Part shown: piece after piece, positions 32,695 to 43,626 of the stretch | Layout: every line of letters starts with the position of its first letter | How positions within the stretch are numbered: position 1 is the first letter of the stretch | Assembly (NCBI GenBank): GCA_945883505.1 | Contig: CAMCXL010000004.1 | Location: 62,001-126,000, forward strand | Source of the DNA: Rhodoluna limnophila | GTDB lineage: Bacteria; Actinomycetota; Actinomycetes; Actinomycetales; Microbacteriaceae | Length of the DNA: 64,000 nucleotides | Direction: 5' to 3' | The notes under the pieces: generated by a model | The model's database searches: none | Told to the model about the DNA's origin: nothing | The model's input: only the letters and a program-made list of their open reading frames with translations | Made by a program: the position numbers and the translations under genes

Positions 32695-33453
32695 TCATGC
32701 TAGGACAACCTCAATTCCTTTTTCGCTCAGCGCCTCGACGTGCGCCGGGTCAGCATCGACGTCCGTGACTAACCGGTCGATGTTTTCAAATCCTGCAAAC
32801 AGTGCCGAGTAGCTAGCGCCAAACTTTGAGTTGTCAGCGAGCACGATGGTCTCGGTTGCATTTTGAATCATTACTTTCTTCACAGCCGCCTCGTCTGGAT
32901 CAACAGTTGTGAATCCCGAATCCAAATCAATTCCGTTAGCACCCAGGAATGCAATCTGTGCTTTGTAGCCGAGCAAGTCCGCGACAGTCTTGGATCCAAC
33001 TGAAGATAAAGTCGTGGCCCTGACTCGACCACTGAGGAAAAATACCGGCGTCGATGATTCTCCAATGCGGCTGGCCAAGGAAAGAGAGTTTGTGACAACC
33101 ATGAGCTGCGGTTTGTTGCGAAGGCCCTCAGCTAAAAATTCGGTTGTGGTTCCACCGTCAACAAAAATGCAACCTTCCTCCGGAAGGTACTGGGATGCGA
33201 TTTGCGCGATGCGAAGTTTTTGGTCTGGGTTTCTTCCCTTGCGCTCAGGAAAAGTAAATTCGTGAGAGTAGCGGCTTGCAGCAATTGCGCCACCGTGAAC
33301 TCTTCTAAGTAATCCGCGTCGCTGCAAAACATCTAGATCGCGACGAACGGTTTCAACTGCAACGTTGAGCTTGCCTGCAGCAGCCAGAGCATCAATACGA
33401 CCGTCGAGTTTTGACCACTCAACTAGTTGCATCCTGCGCTCTTCTGCGAGCAT
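32695..33453 (-). CDS. DeoR/GlpR-family transcriptional regulator; likely start 33453
   Basis: MLAEERRMQLVEW...NVAVETVRRDLDVLQRRGLLRRVHGGA HTH, and DeoR C-terminal sensor motif IFVDGGTTTEFLA. Confidence 0.92.
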   Translation of the reverse strand: MLAEERRMQLVEWSKLDGRIDALAAAGKLNVAVETVRRDLDVLQRRGLLRRVHGGAIAASRYSHEFTFPERKGRNPDQKLRIAQIASQYLPEEGCIFVDGGTTTEFLAEGLRNKPQLMVVTNSLSLASRIGESSTPVFFLSGRVRATTLSSVGSKTVADLLGYKAQIAFLGANGIDLDSGFTTVDPDEAAVKKVMIQNATETIVLADNSKFGASYSALFAGFENIDRLVTDVDADPAHVEALSEKGIEVVLA

Positions 33454-33573
33454 CTTTACCCTGTCCGAATCTGCCTGATTCTGTTGCTTTATGACTGATT
33501 TCCAGTAAAAGTAGCAGAGTTTCTGACAAAATGCTGCCAAACAGAAGAATTCGGGCCAAAAAAGGCCAAATAT

Positions 33574-34368
33574 TTAGGCCCCGGAGCCGGAAATTTCCCT
33601 AATTCGCTGGTCTTCAACCAGGCGCCACCACAAAAACACGGCAAAAACCCCAAACAAGACCCATTCCACGGCATAGAACAGGGTCAACCAGTTCACCTGA
33701 GTGCCAACCCGCTGGGGAGGTAGCGCGATTCGCTCAAGCCCAAGGCCGGGTTCGGCATCGAGGGCCAAGAAACCAGCGAAGGATTCAACTGGTGGTCCTT
33801 CATACAGGTTCACCAGTTGCGCAAGGGACAGGCTCTCGAGAACGTACGGTTTGTCCGGATCAGAAATTGCAACCGGTCCCTCGGTTTGCAGGTAGCGACC
33901 GGTGGATTCTAAAAATGCTTGCACCAGAATAGATTCTTGAAGTTCGGCTCTTGCCTTCTCGGCCTGTTCCAGTGTGTCTGCATAACCGATTGCCACCGTC
34001 AAAGATCCAGTCGCATCGTCATCGGATAACAGCGCACCGGAATTTGAAATTAACCAAAACCCCTCAACAACTTCGTTGGCTGCTTGCTGCAGCCGGTTAG
34101 AAACAATGAAGACGTTGGACTGATCAATAAAAATGTTTGCCGAAACCAAAACGTTTGCGGCTTCGGCGGTCATCGGTGCCCCGGGAGTTGCAACCTCGTT
34201 CAACACCAGGACTTGCTCGTCTTCTGATTCCGGTTCAATTACGGTGAAGGTTCGATCCAACTGCCACTGCCCCAAAAGCGCAAACACGGCGGCCACGGCA
34301 AGAGAAAAAAATAATCCAGCAATCCACTTCGGTCTTCTCGCAATTGAAAAGAAAGTTGGGTTAGACAT
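33574..34368 (-). CDS. SURF1-family cytochrome oxidase assembly protein
   Basis: Two terminal TM segments; RRPKWIAGLFFSLAVAAVFALLGQWQLDR and C-terminal NWLTLFYAVEWVLFGVFAVFLWWRLV. Confidence 0.85.
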   Translation of the reverse strand: MSNPTFFSIARRPKWIAGLFFSLAVAAVFALLGQWQLDRTFTVIEPESEDEQVLVLNEVATPGAPMTAEAANVLVSANIFIDQSNVFIVSNRLQQAANEVVEGFWLISNSGALLSDDDATGSLTVAIGYADTLEQAEKARAELQESILVQAFLESTGRYLQTEGPVAISDPDKPYVLESLSLAQLVNLYEGPPVESFAGFLALDAEPGLGLERIALPPQRVGTQVNWLTLFYAVEWVLFGVFAVFLWWRLVEDQRIREISGSGA

Positions 34369-35489
34369 TAGCTCTTGTGATATGGAGCCAGCACAACTTC
34401 AACTCGCTGGAATTCCTTTAGGTCTGAGTAGCCAGTTGTTGCCATTGACCGAGCTAGTGCTCCAACGATGTTTGTGACACCGTCTGCAGAAGTTGATGGG
34501 CCGGTAAGAATCTGAGCCAAGCTACCGTTTAGTCCAACCTTGACGCGATTGCCGCGAGGAAGTTCCTGGTGGTAAGCCTCCGCACCCCAGTGCCAGCCAC
34601 GACCTGGAGCATCCTTAGCCCTTGCAAGAATGGAGCCGATCATCACGGCATCTGCTCCACAAGAAATCGCCTTGACTATATCTCCTGAGGTTCCAAGCCC
34701 GCCATCGGCGATGACGTGGACATACCTGCCGCCGGATTCGTCCATGTAGTCTCTTCTGGCCCCGGCAACATCAGCCACAGCGGTGGCCATTGGGGCGTGG
34801 ATGCCAAGTACGGCACGGGTTGTGGTGGCGGCTCCGCCGCCAAATCCAACCAGAACGCCGGCTGCGCCGGTTCTCATCAGGTGAAGAGCTGCTGTGTAGT
34901 TTGCGACCCCTCCAACGATTACTGGGACATCAAGTTCATAGATGAACTTCTTTAGATTCAGCGCTTCGGTTTCTTTGGCAACGTGCTCAGCAGAAACTGT
35001 AGTCCCGCGAATCACAAAAAGATCAACTCCGGCTTTCAGTACGACGTCAGAAAACTGAGCGGTGCGCTGCGGTGACAGTGCCCCTGCCACCACAACTCCC
35101 CCGGCACGAACCTCAGCGATGCGATCACGGATTAGTTCAGGCTTGATTGGCTCTGAGTAAATCTGCTGCATACGAGAGGTGGAATCTTCTTCCGACAACT
35201 TTGAAATTTCATCGAGCAGTTTTTCCGGGTTGTCATACCTGGTCCAAAGACCTTCAAGATCTAAAACACCCAGTCCGCCGAGCTTGCCAATTTCAATTGC
35301 GGTGGCTGGGGAAACAACTGAGTCCATCGGTGCTGCCATGATCGGCATCTTGAATTCGTAGGCATCGATTGACCAACTGGTCGAGACGTCTTTGGGATCA
35401 CGGGTTCTTCTGGTTGGAACAATAGCGATGTCGTCGAAGGCATAAGCGCGCTTGGCGCGCTTATTTCTGCCAATTTCAATTTCAGTCAT
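34368..35489 (-). CDS. GuaB3-family IMP dehydrogenase-related protein
   Basis: Truncated IMPDH fold without CBS domains (YAFDDIAIVPTRRTRDPKDV...), next to guaB as in other Actinobacteria. Confidence 0.9.
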   Translation of the reverse strand: MTEIEIGRNKRAKRAYAFDDIAIVPTRRTRDPKDVSTSWSIDAYEFKMPIMAAPMDSVVSPATAIEIGKLGGLGVLDLEGLWTRYDNPEKLLDEISKLSEEDSTSRMQQIYSEPIKPELIRDRIAEVRAGGVVVAGALSPQRTAQFSDVVLKAGVDLFVIRGTTVSAEHVAKETEALNLKKFIYELDVPVIVGGVANYTAALHLMRTGAAGVLVGFGGGAATTTRAVLGIHAPMATAVADVAGARRDYMDESGGRYVHVIADGGLGTSGDIVKAISCGADAVMIGSILARAKDAPGRGWHWGAEAYHQELPRGNRVKVGLNGSLAQILTGPSTSADGVTNIVGALARSMATTGYSDLKEFQRVEVVLAPYHKS

Positions 35490-35499
35490 GGGTCACTTT

Positions 35500-37014
<1,515 letters not shown>

Positions 37015-37119
37015 TCACTGAGAGCTGAATAAGAGGTAAGCCTCAAGTCTAGCTTTTTTTGGACCCCTAAAGACAGTGCTATTCTTTGGTGAACCCTAAA
37101 ACTCAAGGGTAGTAAGCCA

Positions 37120-37135
37120 TAGGCAAGGTTGCCTA
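37120..37135. promoter_or_regulatory. Inverted repeat TAGGCAA-gg-TTGCCTA, 19 nt upstream of the livH start; candidate operator
   Basis: Perfect 7-bp arms with 2-bp spacer in the guaB-livH divergent intergenic region. Confidence 0.45.
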
Positions 37136-37154
37136 GAAACGACTTGGAGGCACT

Positions 37155-38462
37155 GTGATCCTCTCACGAAGCCGCACTGGGGCCAAATACTGGACTCAAA
37201 TAGGCCTTCTCACGACGATTCTGACCCTAATGTTTGGGGGTCTGTTCGCGACCAGTGCTTCAGCCGATTCTGTTGGCGAGGACCTCCCCTACCGGGTCCA
37301 GGGAAACGTCAAAAACGAAGGTACTGCACTCGAGGGCGTTCGAATCGTGGTTTCTGGCGGTGGCTACACCGCAGAGACCGTAACTGATGCCGATGGTAAA
37401 TGGCTTATCGGTGTTCCCGAAAAGGCCGGATACAGCGTAAGCCTTGACCAGTCAACCCTTCCTGAAGGCATTGCCGTTATCGAGGAAGGCGGAGCCGAGC
37501 AATCGGTTGAAATCGGACCATCGGGGGCCGTAACAAAGAACTTCTTCATCGGCGAAGGCGAGCGAATCGTCGTTAGCCTGTTCGATCAAATCATCGCCCG
37601 CATAATTTATGGATTGAACTTTGGTTTGATGCTTGGACTGGCTGCGGTCGGACTCTCGTTGGTTTTCGGAACCACAGGGTTATCAAACTTTGCCCACGCC
37701 GAAATGGTTACCTTCGGTGCGGTAACTGCATTTTTCCTAGGCGGGGTTTTATCCCTGCCTATTTGGATTGCGATACCTGTGGCGGTACTAATAAGCGGAG
37801 CGATGGGCTGGGGTTTGGACTCTGGACTTTGGAGGCCGCTTAGAAGAAGAGGCTTGGGACTTGTTCAGCTCATGATCGTCTCCATTGGTTTGTCGCTTGC
37901 CGTTAGATACATCTTCCAATTCTTCGTTGGCGGTGGAACTAACCAGCTTCCCGGTTTTGACGCACCAAAGATTAAGCTCTTTGGCGCAACCTCGTTGAGC
38001 ATCATCGACATAACGAGTATGGTTCTAAGCCTGGTTGTGATTTTTGCTTTTGCTTGGTGGCTACTAAACACCCAGACCGGTAAAGCCACCCGGGCCATTT
38101 CCGATAACCCCGACCTAGCGGCTGCCTCGGGAATTGACGTTGACAAGGTGATTCGAATTGTTTGGATTGTTGCCGCAGGCCTTGCCGGTCTTTCCGGTGT
38201 GCTCTGGGCTTACTTCCGCCCAGGCATCAAGTGGGACATGGGTGCCCAGATCTTGCTGCTTATCTTTGCGGCCGTGACCCTTGGAGGCCTAGGAACCGCA
38301 TTCGGTGCCCTACTTGGCGCCCTGGTGGTTGGCATGTTGGTTGAGGTATCGAGCCTGGTTATCCCGTCAGATTTGAAGTATGTAGGAGCCTTGGTCGTTT
38401 TGATCGTGATCTTGCTGGTCAGGCCACAAGGAATCCTCGGCCGAAAAGAACGAATAGGTTAG
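37155..38462 (+). CDS. livH: Branched-chain amino acid ABC transporter permease with N-terminal signal and carboxypeptidase-regulatory-like domain
   Basis: GTG start with GGAGG upstream; VQGNVKNEGTALEGVRIVVSGGGYTAETVTDADGKWLIGVPE beta-sandwich domain followed by the LivH core. Confidence 0.9.
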   Translation: MILSRSRTGAKYWTQIGLLTTILTLMFGGLFATSASADSVGEDLPYRVQGNVKNEGTALEGVRIVVSGGGYTAETVTDADGKWLIGVPEKAGYSVSLDQSTLPEGIAVIEEGGAEQSVEIGPSGAVTKNFFIGEGERIVVSLFDQIIARIIYGLNFGLMLGLAAVGLSLVFGTTGLSNFAHAEMVTFGAVTAFFLGGVLSLPIWIAIPVAVLISGAMGWGLDSGLWRPLRRRGLGLVQLMIVSIGLSLAVRYIFQFFVGGGTNQLPGFDAPKIKLFGATSLSIIDITSMVLSLVVIFAFAWWLLNTQTGKATRAISDNPDLAAASGIDVDKVIRIVWIVAAGLAGLSGVLWAYFRPGIKWDMGAQILLLIFAAVTLGGLGTAFGALLGALVVGMLVEVSSLVIPSDLKYVGALVVLIVILLVRPQGILGRKERIG

Positions 38463-38472
38463 GGACGAAATC

Positions 38473-39453
38473 ATGGACTGGTCAGCAATTTTTTCAAACA
38501 CCGCTCAGGGTCTTTTCAGCCCGGCCACCATGGCCTTTGCCTTGGCCGCTCTGGGTCTTGCGATGCACTTCGGTTTCGCCGGCCTATTGAACTTTGGTAT
38601 CGCAGGCTTTATGGCAATTGGCGCCTACGGCTACGCAATTTCTATTCTCACCTTCGGTTTCGAATGGTGGCAGGGAATCTTGGTGAGCTTAGTTGCCTCG
38701 GTGATCTTCTCCTTGATTCTGGGTATTCCAACACTTCGTCTTCGAGGTGATTACCTGGCGATTGTCACAATTGCTGCCGCTGAGATCCTGCGCTTGTTAT
38801 TTCTTACAAACGCCTTCGTCGATGTCACGGGAAGTGCCGATGGGCTCTCTGGCTACCACAACAGCTTCAGAGCAGCCAACCCGTTCCCGGTTGGCGACTA
38901 CGGCTTCGGACCGTGGACATATAACAACAACGAGATGTGGGTTTTGGTTCTAGGCCTTCTAACTCTCGTGATCTGCGTTTCGATTTTGCTACTTCTTATC
39001 AACAGCCCATGGGGCCGAGTTATTAAGGGTATCCGCGAAGACGAAGATGCCGTTAGAGCACTGGGTAAGAACGTCTTCGCATATAAGATGCAGGCGCTAA
39101 TCATCGGAGGTATCTTCGGATCCCTCGGTGGAATTGTTTACGCATTGCCATCTTCTGTGAATCCGGGTGTCTACGTCACGTCGCTAACCTTCTTTGTCTG
39201 GACAGCGCTTTTACTTGGCGGGGCGGCCACCATCTTTGGTCCAGTCCTGGGAGCAGTAATCTTCTGGGTGCTGCAGGCTTTCCTATCGAACGTTTTGCCT
39301 CAGCTGGTCTCAAGCGGTCTGCTTCCGTTTATTAGCAGCATTCAGGCTTCGACCATTAGATTCATCCTGGTTGGCGTTGGCTTGATGTTGCTGGTTATCT
39401 ATCGACCCCAGGGAATCCTTGGAGACAAGAAGGAGCTGACTTTTGTCAAGTAG
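38473..39453 (+). CDS. livM: Branched-chain amino acid ABC transporter permease LivM
   Basis: LPTLRLRGDYLAIVTIAAAEILR-type motif (IPTLRLRGDYLAIVTIAAAEILR); operon context. Confidence 0.94.
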   Translation: MDWSAIFSNTAQGLFSPATMAFALAALGLAMHFGFAGLLNFGIAGFMAIGAYGYAISILTFGFEWWQGILVSLVASVIFSLILGIPTLRLRGDYLAIVTIAAAEILRLLFLTNAFVDVTGSADGLSGYHNSFRAANPFPVGDYGFGPWTYNNNEMWVLVLGLLTLVICVSILLLLINSPWGRVIKGIREDEDAVRALGKNVFAYKMQALIIGGIFGSLGGIVYALPSSVNPGVYVTSLTFFVWTALLLGGAATIFGPVLGAVIFWVLQAFLSNVLPQLVSSGLLPFISSIQASTIRFILVGVGLMLLVIYRPQGILGDKKELTFVK

Positions 39454-40348
39454 CGCAAATACTCCGGCCAATCCGGCAGCCAAAACCACCGGCCTACACA
39501 TTGGAGAAATACGTCCAGGTGTTGCCAAGGTGGACCCTATTGTCACAATCGATGGTGTCTCCCGTCACTTCGGAGGTCTGACCGCGGTTGACGTTGAGCA
39601 CCTGGAGATACCAAGGGGCGCAATCACGGCCCTGATTGGTCCAAATGGTGCAGGCAAGACAACGCTGTTCAACTTGCTGACCGGCTTTGACAAGCCAGAC
39701 ACCGGAACCTGGAGCTTCGCGGGCCATGCCCTGGCTGGTATCCCTGCTTTCAAGGTTGCCCAGATGGGTCAGGTTAGAACTTTCCAGCTCACCAAGGCTC
39801 TTAGCTTGCTGACTGTTTTGGAGAACATGAAGCTTGGAGCCAAGGATCAGCGCGGCGAAAAGCTTTTGTACTCTCTGTTCCCATTCCTATGGAAGGCCAA
39901 GGAAGCCGAGATCGAAGCCAAGGCCATGGAGCTACTAAAGCGCTTCAAGTTAGATACCAAGAAGGATGACTTCGCTGCCAGCTTGTCTGGTGGTCAGCGC
40001 AAGCTTCTGGAAATGGCCAGGGCCTTGATGACTGACCCGGTTCTAGTGATGCTGGATGAGCCAATGGCTGGAGTAAACCCAGCCCTCACCCAGTCACTTC
40101 TTGAGCACGTGCTGGGTCTGAAAAAAGAAGGCATGACCGTATTGTTTGTTGAGCACGACATGCACATGGTTCGTCACATCGCCGACTGGGTAATTGTGAT
40201 GGCAGAAGGCAAGGTCGTTGCCGAAGGACCGGCTGACCAGGTTATGAAAAACCCTGCGGTTATCGACGCTTACCTTGGTTCACACCAGGACGACGACCTT
40301 GGAACTATCACCGGTCGAATTACGCTTCCAAAAAAGGGAAAGAAGTAA
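39443..40348 (+). CDS. livG: Branched-chain amino acid ABC transporter ATPase LivG (TTG start)
   Basis: GPNGAGKTTLFNLLTGF, LSGGQRKLLEMARALM, HDMHMV. Confidence 0.95.
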   Translation: MSSSANTPANPAAKTTGLHIGEIRPGVAKVDPIVTIDGVSRHFGGLTAVDVEHLEIPRGAITALIGPNGAGKTTLFNLLTGFDKPDTGTWSFAGHALAGIPAFKVAQMGQVRTFQLTKALSLLTVLENMKLGAKDQRGEKLLYSLFPFLWKAKEAEIEAKAMELLKRFKLDTKKDDFAASLSGGQRKLLEMARALMTDPVLVMLDEPMAGVNPALTQSLLEHVLGLKKEGMTVLFVEHDMHMVRHIADWVIVMAEGKVVAEGPADQVMKNPAVIDAYLGSHQDDDLGTITGRITLPKKGKK

Positions 40349-40351
40349 ACC

Positions 40352-41077
40352 ATGGCAAAGACTCCAGTTATTGAAACCCATGATCTAGTTGCCGGGTACC
40401 TTCCAGGTGTTAACATCCTGAACGGAGCCAACTTCTTTGCCGATCAGGGTGAGCTGGTTGGAATCATCGGACCAAACGGTGCCGGTAAGTCCACACTCTT
40501 GAAAGCAATCTTTGGTCTTGTGAAAGTTCGCGAGGGTGACATCAAGCTAAACGGCGAATCCATCGCCAACCTAAAAGCCAACCAACTAGTTGCCAAGGGC
40601 GTTGGCTTTGTTCCTCAGAACAACAACGTCTTTCCGTCTCTAACCATTGAAGAAAACCTTCAGATGGGTGTTTTTCAAAAGCCCAAGGAATACGCCGAGC
40701 GCATCGAGTTCGTCACCAGCATTTTTGCTGAGCTCGGCAAGAGATTGAAGCAGCGTGCTGGATCACTCTCCGGTGGTGAGCGTCAGATGGTTGCGATGAG
40801 CCGTGCTCTGATGATGGACCCTCAGGTGCTGCTCCTGGATGAGCCATCGGCTGGTCTATCTCCTGTTCGTCAGGACGAGGCTTTCATTCGGGTTTCGGAA
40901 ATCAATAAGGCTGGAGTGACAACCATCATGGTTGAGCAAAACGCCCGTCGTTGCCTCCAGATCTCAGACCGAGCTTACGTTTTGGACCAGGGTAAGGACG
41001 CCGTGGTTGGAACCGGTCGTGAGCTACTAAATGACCCGAAGGTCATCGGTCTCTACCTAGGAACCCTGGGAGAATAA
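40352..41077 (+). CDS. livF: Branched-chain amino acid ABC transporter ATPase LivF
   Basis: GPNGAGKSTLLKAIFGL, LSGGERQMVAMSRALM, VEQNARR. Confidence 0.95.
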   Translation: MAKTPVIETHDLVAGYLPGVNILNGANFFADQGELVGIIGPNGAGKSTLLKAIFGLVKVREGDIKLNGESIANLKANQLVAKGVGFVPQNNNVFPSLTIEENLQMGVFQKPKEYAERIEFVTSIFAELGKRLKQRAGSLSGGERQMVAMSRALMMDPQVLLLDEPSAGLSPVRQDEAFIRVSEINKAGVTTIMVEQNARRCLQISDRAYVLDQGKDAVVGTGRELLNDPKVIGLYLGTLGE

Positions 41078-41124
41078 TTTCCCAGAGCCAGCATGGCTAG
41101 TTCCTGATCAAAAAATTAGGCCAA

Positions 41125-41160
41125 TAGAAAACCCCCGGGATTGCTCCCGGGGGTTTTCTA
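41125..41160. terminator. Bidirectional intrinsic terminator between livF and livK
   Basis: TAGAAAACCCCCGGGA-ttgc-TCCCGGGGGTTTTCTA: perfect 16-bp stem with T-run on both strands. Confidence 0.93.
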
Positions 41161-41171
41161 GTGTTGGTGAA

Positions 41172-42425
41172 TTACTTGAATGGAACGTAGGTGTTGTCGT
41201 CCTGGTAGACGTAAACACCGATGCTCGCCTCAGTTGGGTCACCGTTCTCGTCGAATGTGATCGGACCAGAAACGCCATCGTAGTCGGCTACTCCGCCGCC
41301 ATTGATGATGTCAGCACACTCAGCAAAGCTGGTGCACTTGGTTCCGCCACCGGAGCCGCCAGAAACTTCCTGGAGCTTGCCGGCCATGTCAACGCCCTCT
41401 ACTGAACCAGCAGCTAGAGCTGCAAGTGCTAGTAGAACAACTGCGTCGTATGACTCAGGTCCGTATGAGTAAACGCCAGCTAGGTCAGGGTTACCCTCTG
41501 CTACCCAGTTTGCGTTCATGGTCTCTAGGAATGCAGGAATGGTCTCAATGTCCAAACCAGGAAGAGTTCCCTTAGCGCCGGTTAGGGTGCCAGGCTCAAA
41601 GTCCTCAGAGAAGTTAGCTAGGTTTCCATCGACGAAGTAAAGCTTGTCGGCTGGGAACTGGCTTACTAGCTGAGGAATGATTGTCTTAACTTCCTCGAAT
41701 GTAATCAAAACGATTGCATCTGGGCTGGTTGCAAGAACTTCAGAAATCTGAGCACTGAAGTTGGTGTCACCAGTGTTGTAGGTAGGTGCAGCTAGAACTT
41801 CTCCACCAGCAGCTTCAAAAGCTTCGGTGGTGAATCCTGCTAGACCGGTACCGTATGAGTCGTTTAGAACGATCATGGCGATCTTCTCGTGACCGTCAGC
41901 AGCGATTAGGTTACCAAGAACCTCACCCTGTAGAACGTCAGAAGGAGCAGTACGGAAGTAAAGACCCTTGTCGTCGTAGGTGGTCAACGCAGCAGAAGTG
42001 TTCGCAGGTGAGAACTGGATTACTCCAGCGCCAACAACCTGGTCAATGAACTGCAATGAAGTACCTGATGATGCAGCACCGATGATTGCCTTAACGCCAG
42101 CGTTTAGAAGACGAGGAATCTCAGTCTCGTAAGCCTTGTTGTCGGTGTCTCCAGAGTCTCCCCATTCAACCTCGACCTGAATACCCTTGTCAGCTTCGTT
42201 GATCTCCTTGATAGCAAGAGCAACACCAGCTTCTTCAGGTGGGCCTAGGAAGGCTAGGTTACCGGTCTGCGGAAGAGCAGTACCGATCTTTAGTGTTAGC
42301 TCGCCACCTGCAGCGCCACCGTCTCCGGTAGCTGCGCAGCCAGAAAGAACTAGAGCAGCAGCAGCAAGAGTTGCAACTGCAGCAGCGGCCTTTCTGTTAC
42401 GGCGAGAGAATGAAAATGAACTCAT
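41172..42425 (-). CDS. livK: Branched-chain amino acid ABC transporter substrate-binding lipoprotein
   Basis: Lipobox LVLSGCAAT; periplasmic-binding-protein fold (LKIGTALPQTGNLAFLGPPEEAGVALAIKEIN). Confidence 0.93.
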   Translation of the reverse strand: MSSFSFSRRNRKAAAAVATLAAAALVLSGCAATGDGGAAGGELTLKIGTALPQTGNLAFLGPPEEAGVALAIKEINEADKGIQVEVEWGDSGDTDNKAYETEIPRLLNAGVKAIIGAASSGTSLQFIDQVVGAGVIQFSPANTSAALTTYDDKGLYFRTAPSDVLQGEVLGNLIAADGHEKIAMIVLNDSYGTGLAGFTTEAFEAAGGEVLAAPTYNTGDTNFSAQISEVLATSPDAIVLITFEEVKTIIPQLVSQFPADKLYFVDGNLANFSEDFEPGTLTGAKGTLPGLDIETIPAFLETMNANWVAEGNPDLAGVYSYGPESYDAVVLLALAALAAGSVEGVDMAGKLQEVSGGSGGGTKCTSFAECADIINGGGVADYDGVSGPITFDENGDPTEASIGVYVYQDDNTYVPFK

Positions 42426-42533
42426 TTTGCTCCTTATTAATTAATAGGTTTAGGGCGAAAGCCAACTGCTCCTTCAGCCCATTCGTCAAGTCTAGTTTGA
42501 GTACCCCCCGAATTCACTGCCCGTTTACTGGGG

Positions 42534-42556
42534 ACTGGCTTGATAACTGGCTTGAT
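42534..42556. repeat. Tandem direct repeat ACTGGCTTGAT, two copies with 12-nt periodicity, upstream of livK
   Basis: actggcttgat-a-actggcttgat. Confidence 0.7.
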
Positions 42557-42694
42557 GCCCGGTTCACAAAGCAGAAAATCAAAAGGAATGCGCCTAGTGG
42601 CCCTTTGTTTGCTTGCTATTTGGCCCAATCCGGAACCTGAGCCATCGCCCAATTAGCCCGTAACAATTGGATAACATAACCCGATTTAGCGGCC

Positions 42695-43603
42695 TCAGGC
42701 CACCGGAGCTACCAATCTGGACCGGTTCCTAAGCTGCCTTAGGGCATCAAAGGACAAGATAGACAGCGCAAACCAGACCATCGCAAAGCCCACCCAGCGG
42801 GCCGCCGGCATCGGCTCTTGGAACAAAAACAGACCCAGCAGGAACTGGAGGGTGGGGGTTAGATACTGCATAAAACCTATGTAGCTAAGCGGAACCCGCT
42901 TAGCTGCCGCCCCAAAAAGCAGTAGCGGTATGGCGGTTAGCACCCCGTAGGCTGCCAGGCCAAGTGAGGGCCCAAGCCCCGCGTAGCCAAACTGGATCTG
43001 CATAATTCCGGCCAGGAACACCAGTTGGATGATTCCAAGCGGCAGCAAAAGTGTGGTCTCAACCGTGAAGCTGTTTAGAGCCGAGACCTTGCCGCCGAGT
43101 TTATTTTTGGCTAGGCCATAGATTCCAAAAGACAAAGCCAGGGTGAGTGCAATAAAGGGCGGCTGACCGTAGTTCACGGAAAGCACCAAGACGGCAACAA
43201 ATCCTAAGCCCACCGATACCCACTGCAGTACGTTGAGCTTTTCTCTTAAGAAAATCGTGGCCAAGGCAATCGTCACAAGTGGATTAATAAAGTACCCGAG
43301 CGAAGCTTCTAAAACGTTGCCGTAGGCAACGGCATAGACATAAACCTGCCAGTTGACGTAGATCACAACTGCGGCAAGGGTTATCCAGATTAACTGTTTG
43401 GGTTTTTTGAAAACGGATAAGTACTCACGAAAGTTTTTAGTGAACAAGATTACTAAAAAGCCAAATGCAAAACCAAAGATTACTCGCCAGACCACAATCT
43501 CAAAGGGGTCAGCAAAGGAGAGCATCGCGATTACAACCGGGAAGCTCCCCCAGATTAGATAGGCCGAAAGACCATATCCGATACCTTTGGTCTTTTCGTT
43601 CAC
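42695..43603 (-). CDS. rarD: RarD-type EamA-family transporter
   Basis: GIGYGLSAYLIWGSFPV; ten-TM DMT fold; SYIGFMQYLTPTLQFLLG motif. Confidence 0.92.
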   Translation of the reverse strand: MNEKTKGIGYGLSAYLIWGSFPVVIAMLSFADPFEIVVWRVIFGFAFGFLVILFTKNFREYLSVFKKPKQLIWITLAAVVIYVNWQVYVYAVAYGNVLEASLGYFINPLVTIALATIFLREKLNVLQWVSVGLGFVAVLVLSVNYGQPPFIALTLALSFGIYGLAKNKLGGKVSALNSFTVETTLLLPLGIIQLVFLAGIMQIQFGYAGLGPSLGLAAYGVLTAIPLLLFGAAAKRVPLSYIGFMQYLTPTLQFLLGLFLFQEPMPAARWVGFAMVWFALSILSFDALRQLRNRSRLVAPVA

Positions 43604-43626
43604 AACCCAAATCTAGGGGTTAAAAC

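Noticed and set aside
42437-42652. 71-aa minus ORF upstream of livK (DNWLDARF / KPVIKPVPS region on either strand)
   Set aside because: Created by the tandem repeat in the leader; no recognisable domain; more likely regulatory DNA.
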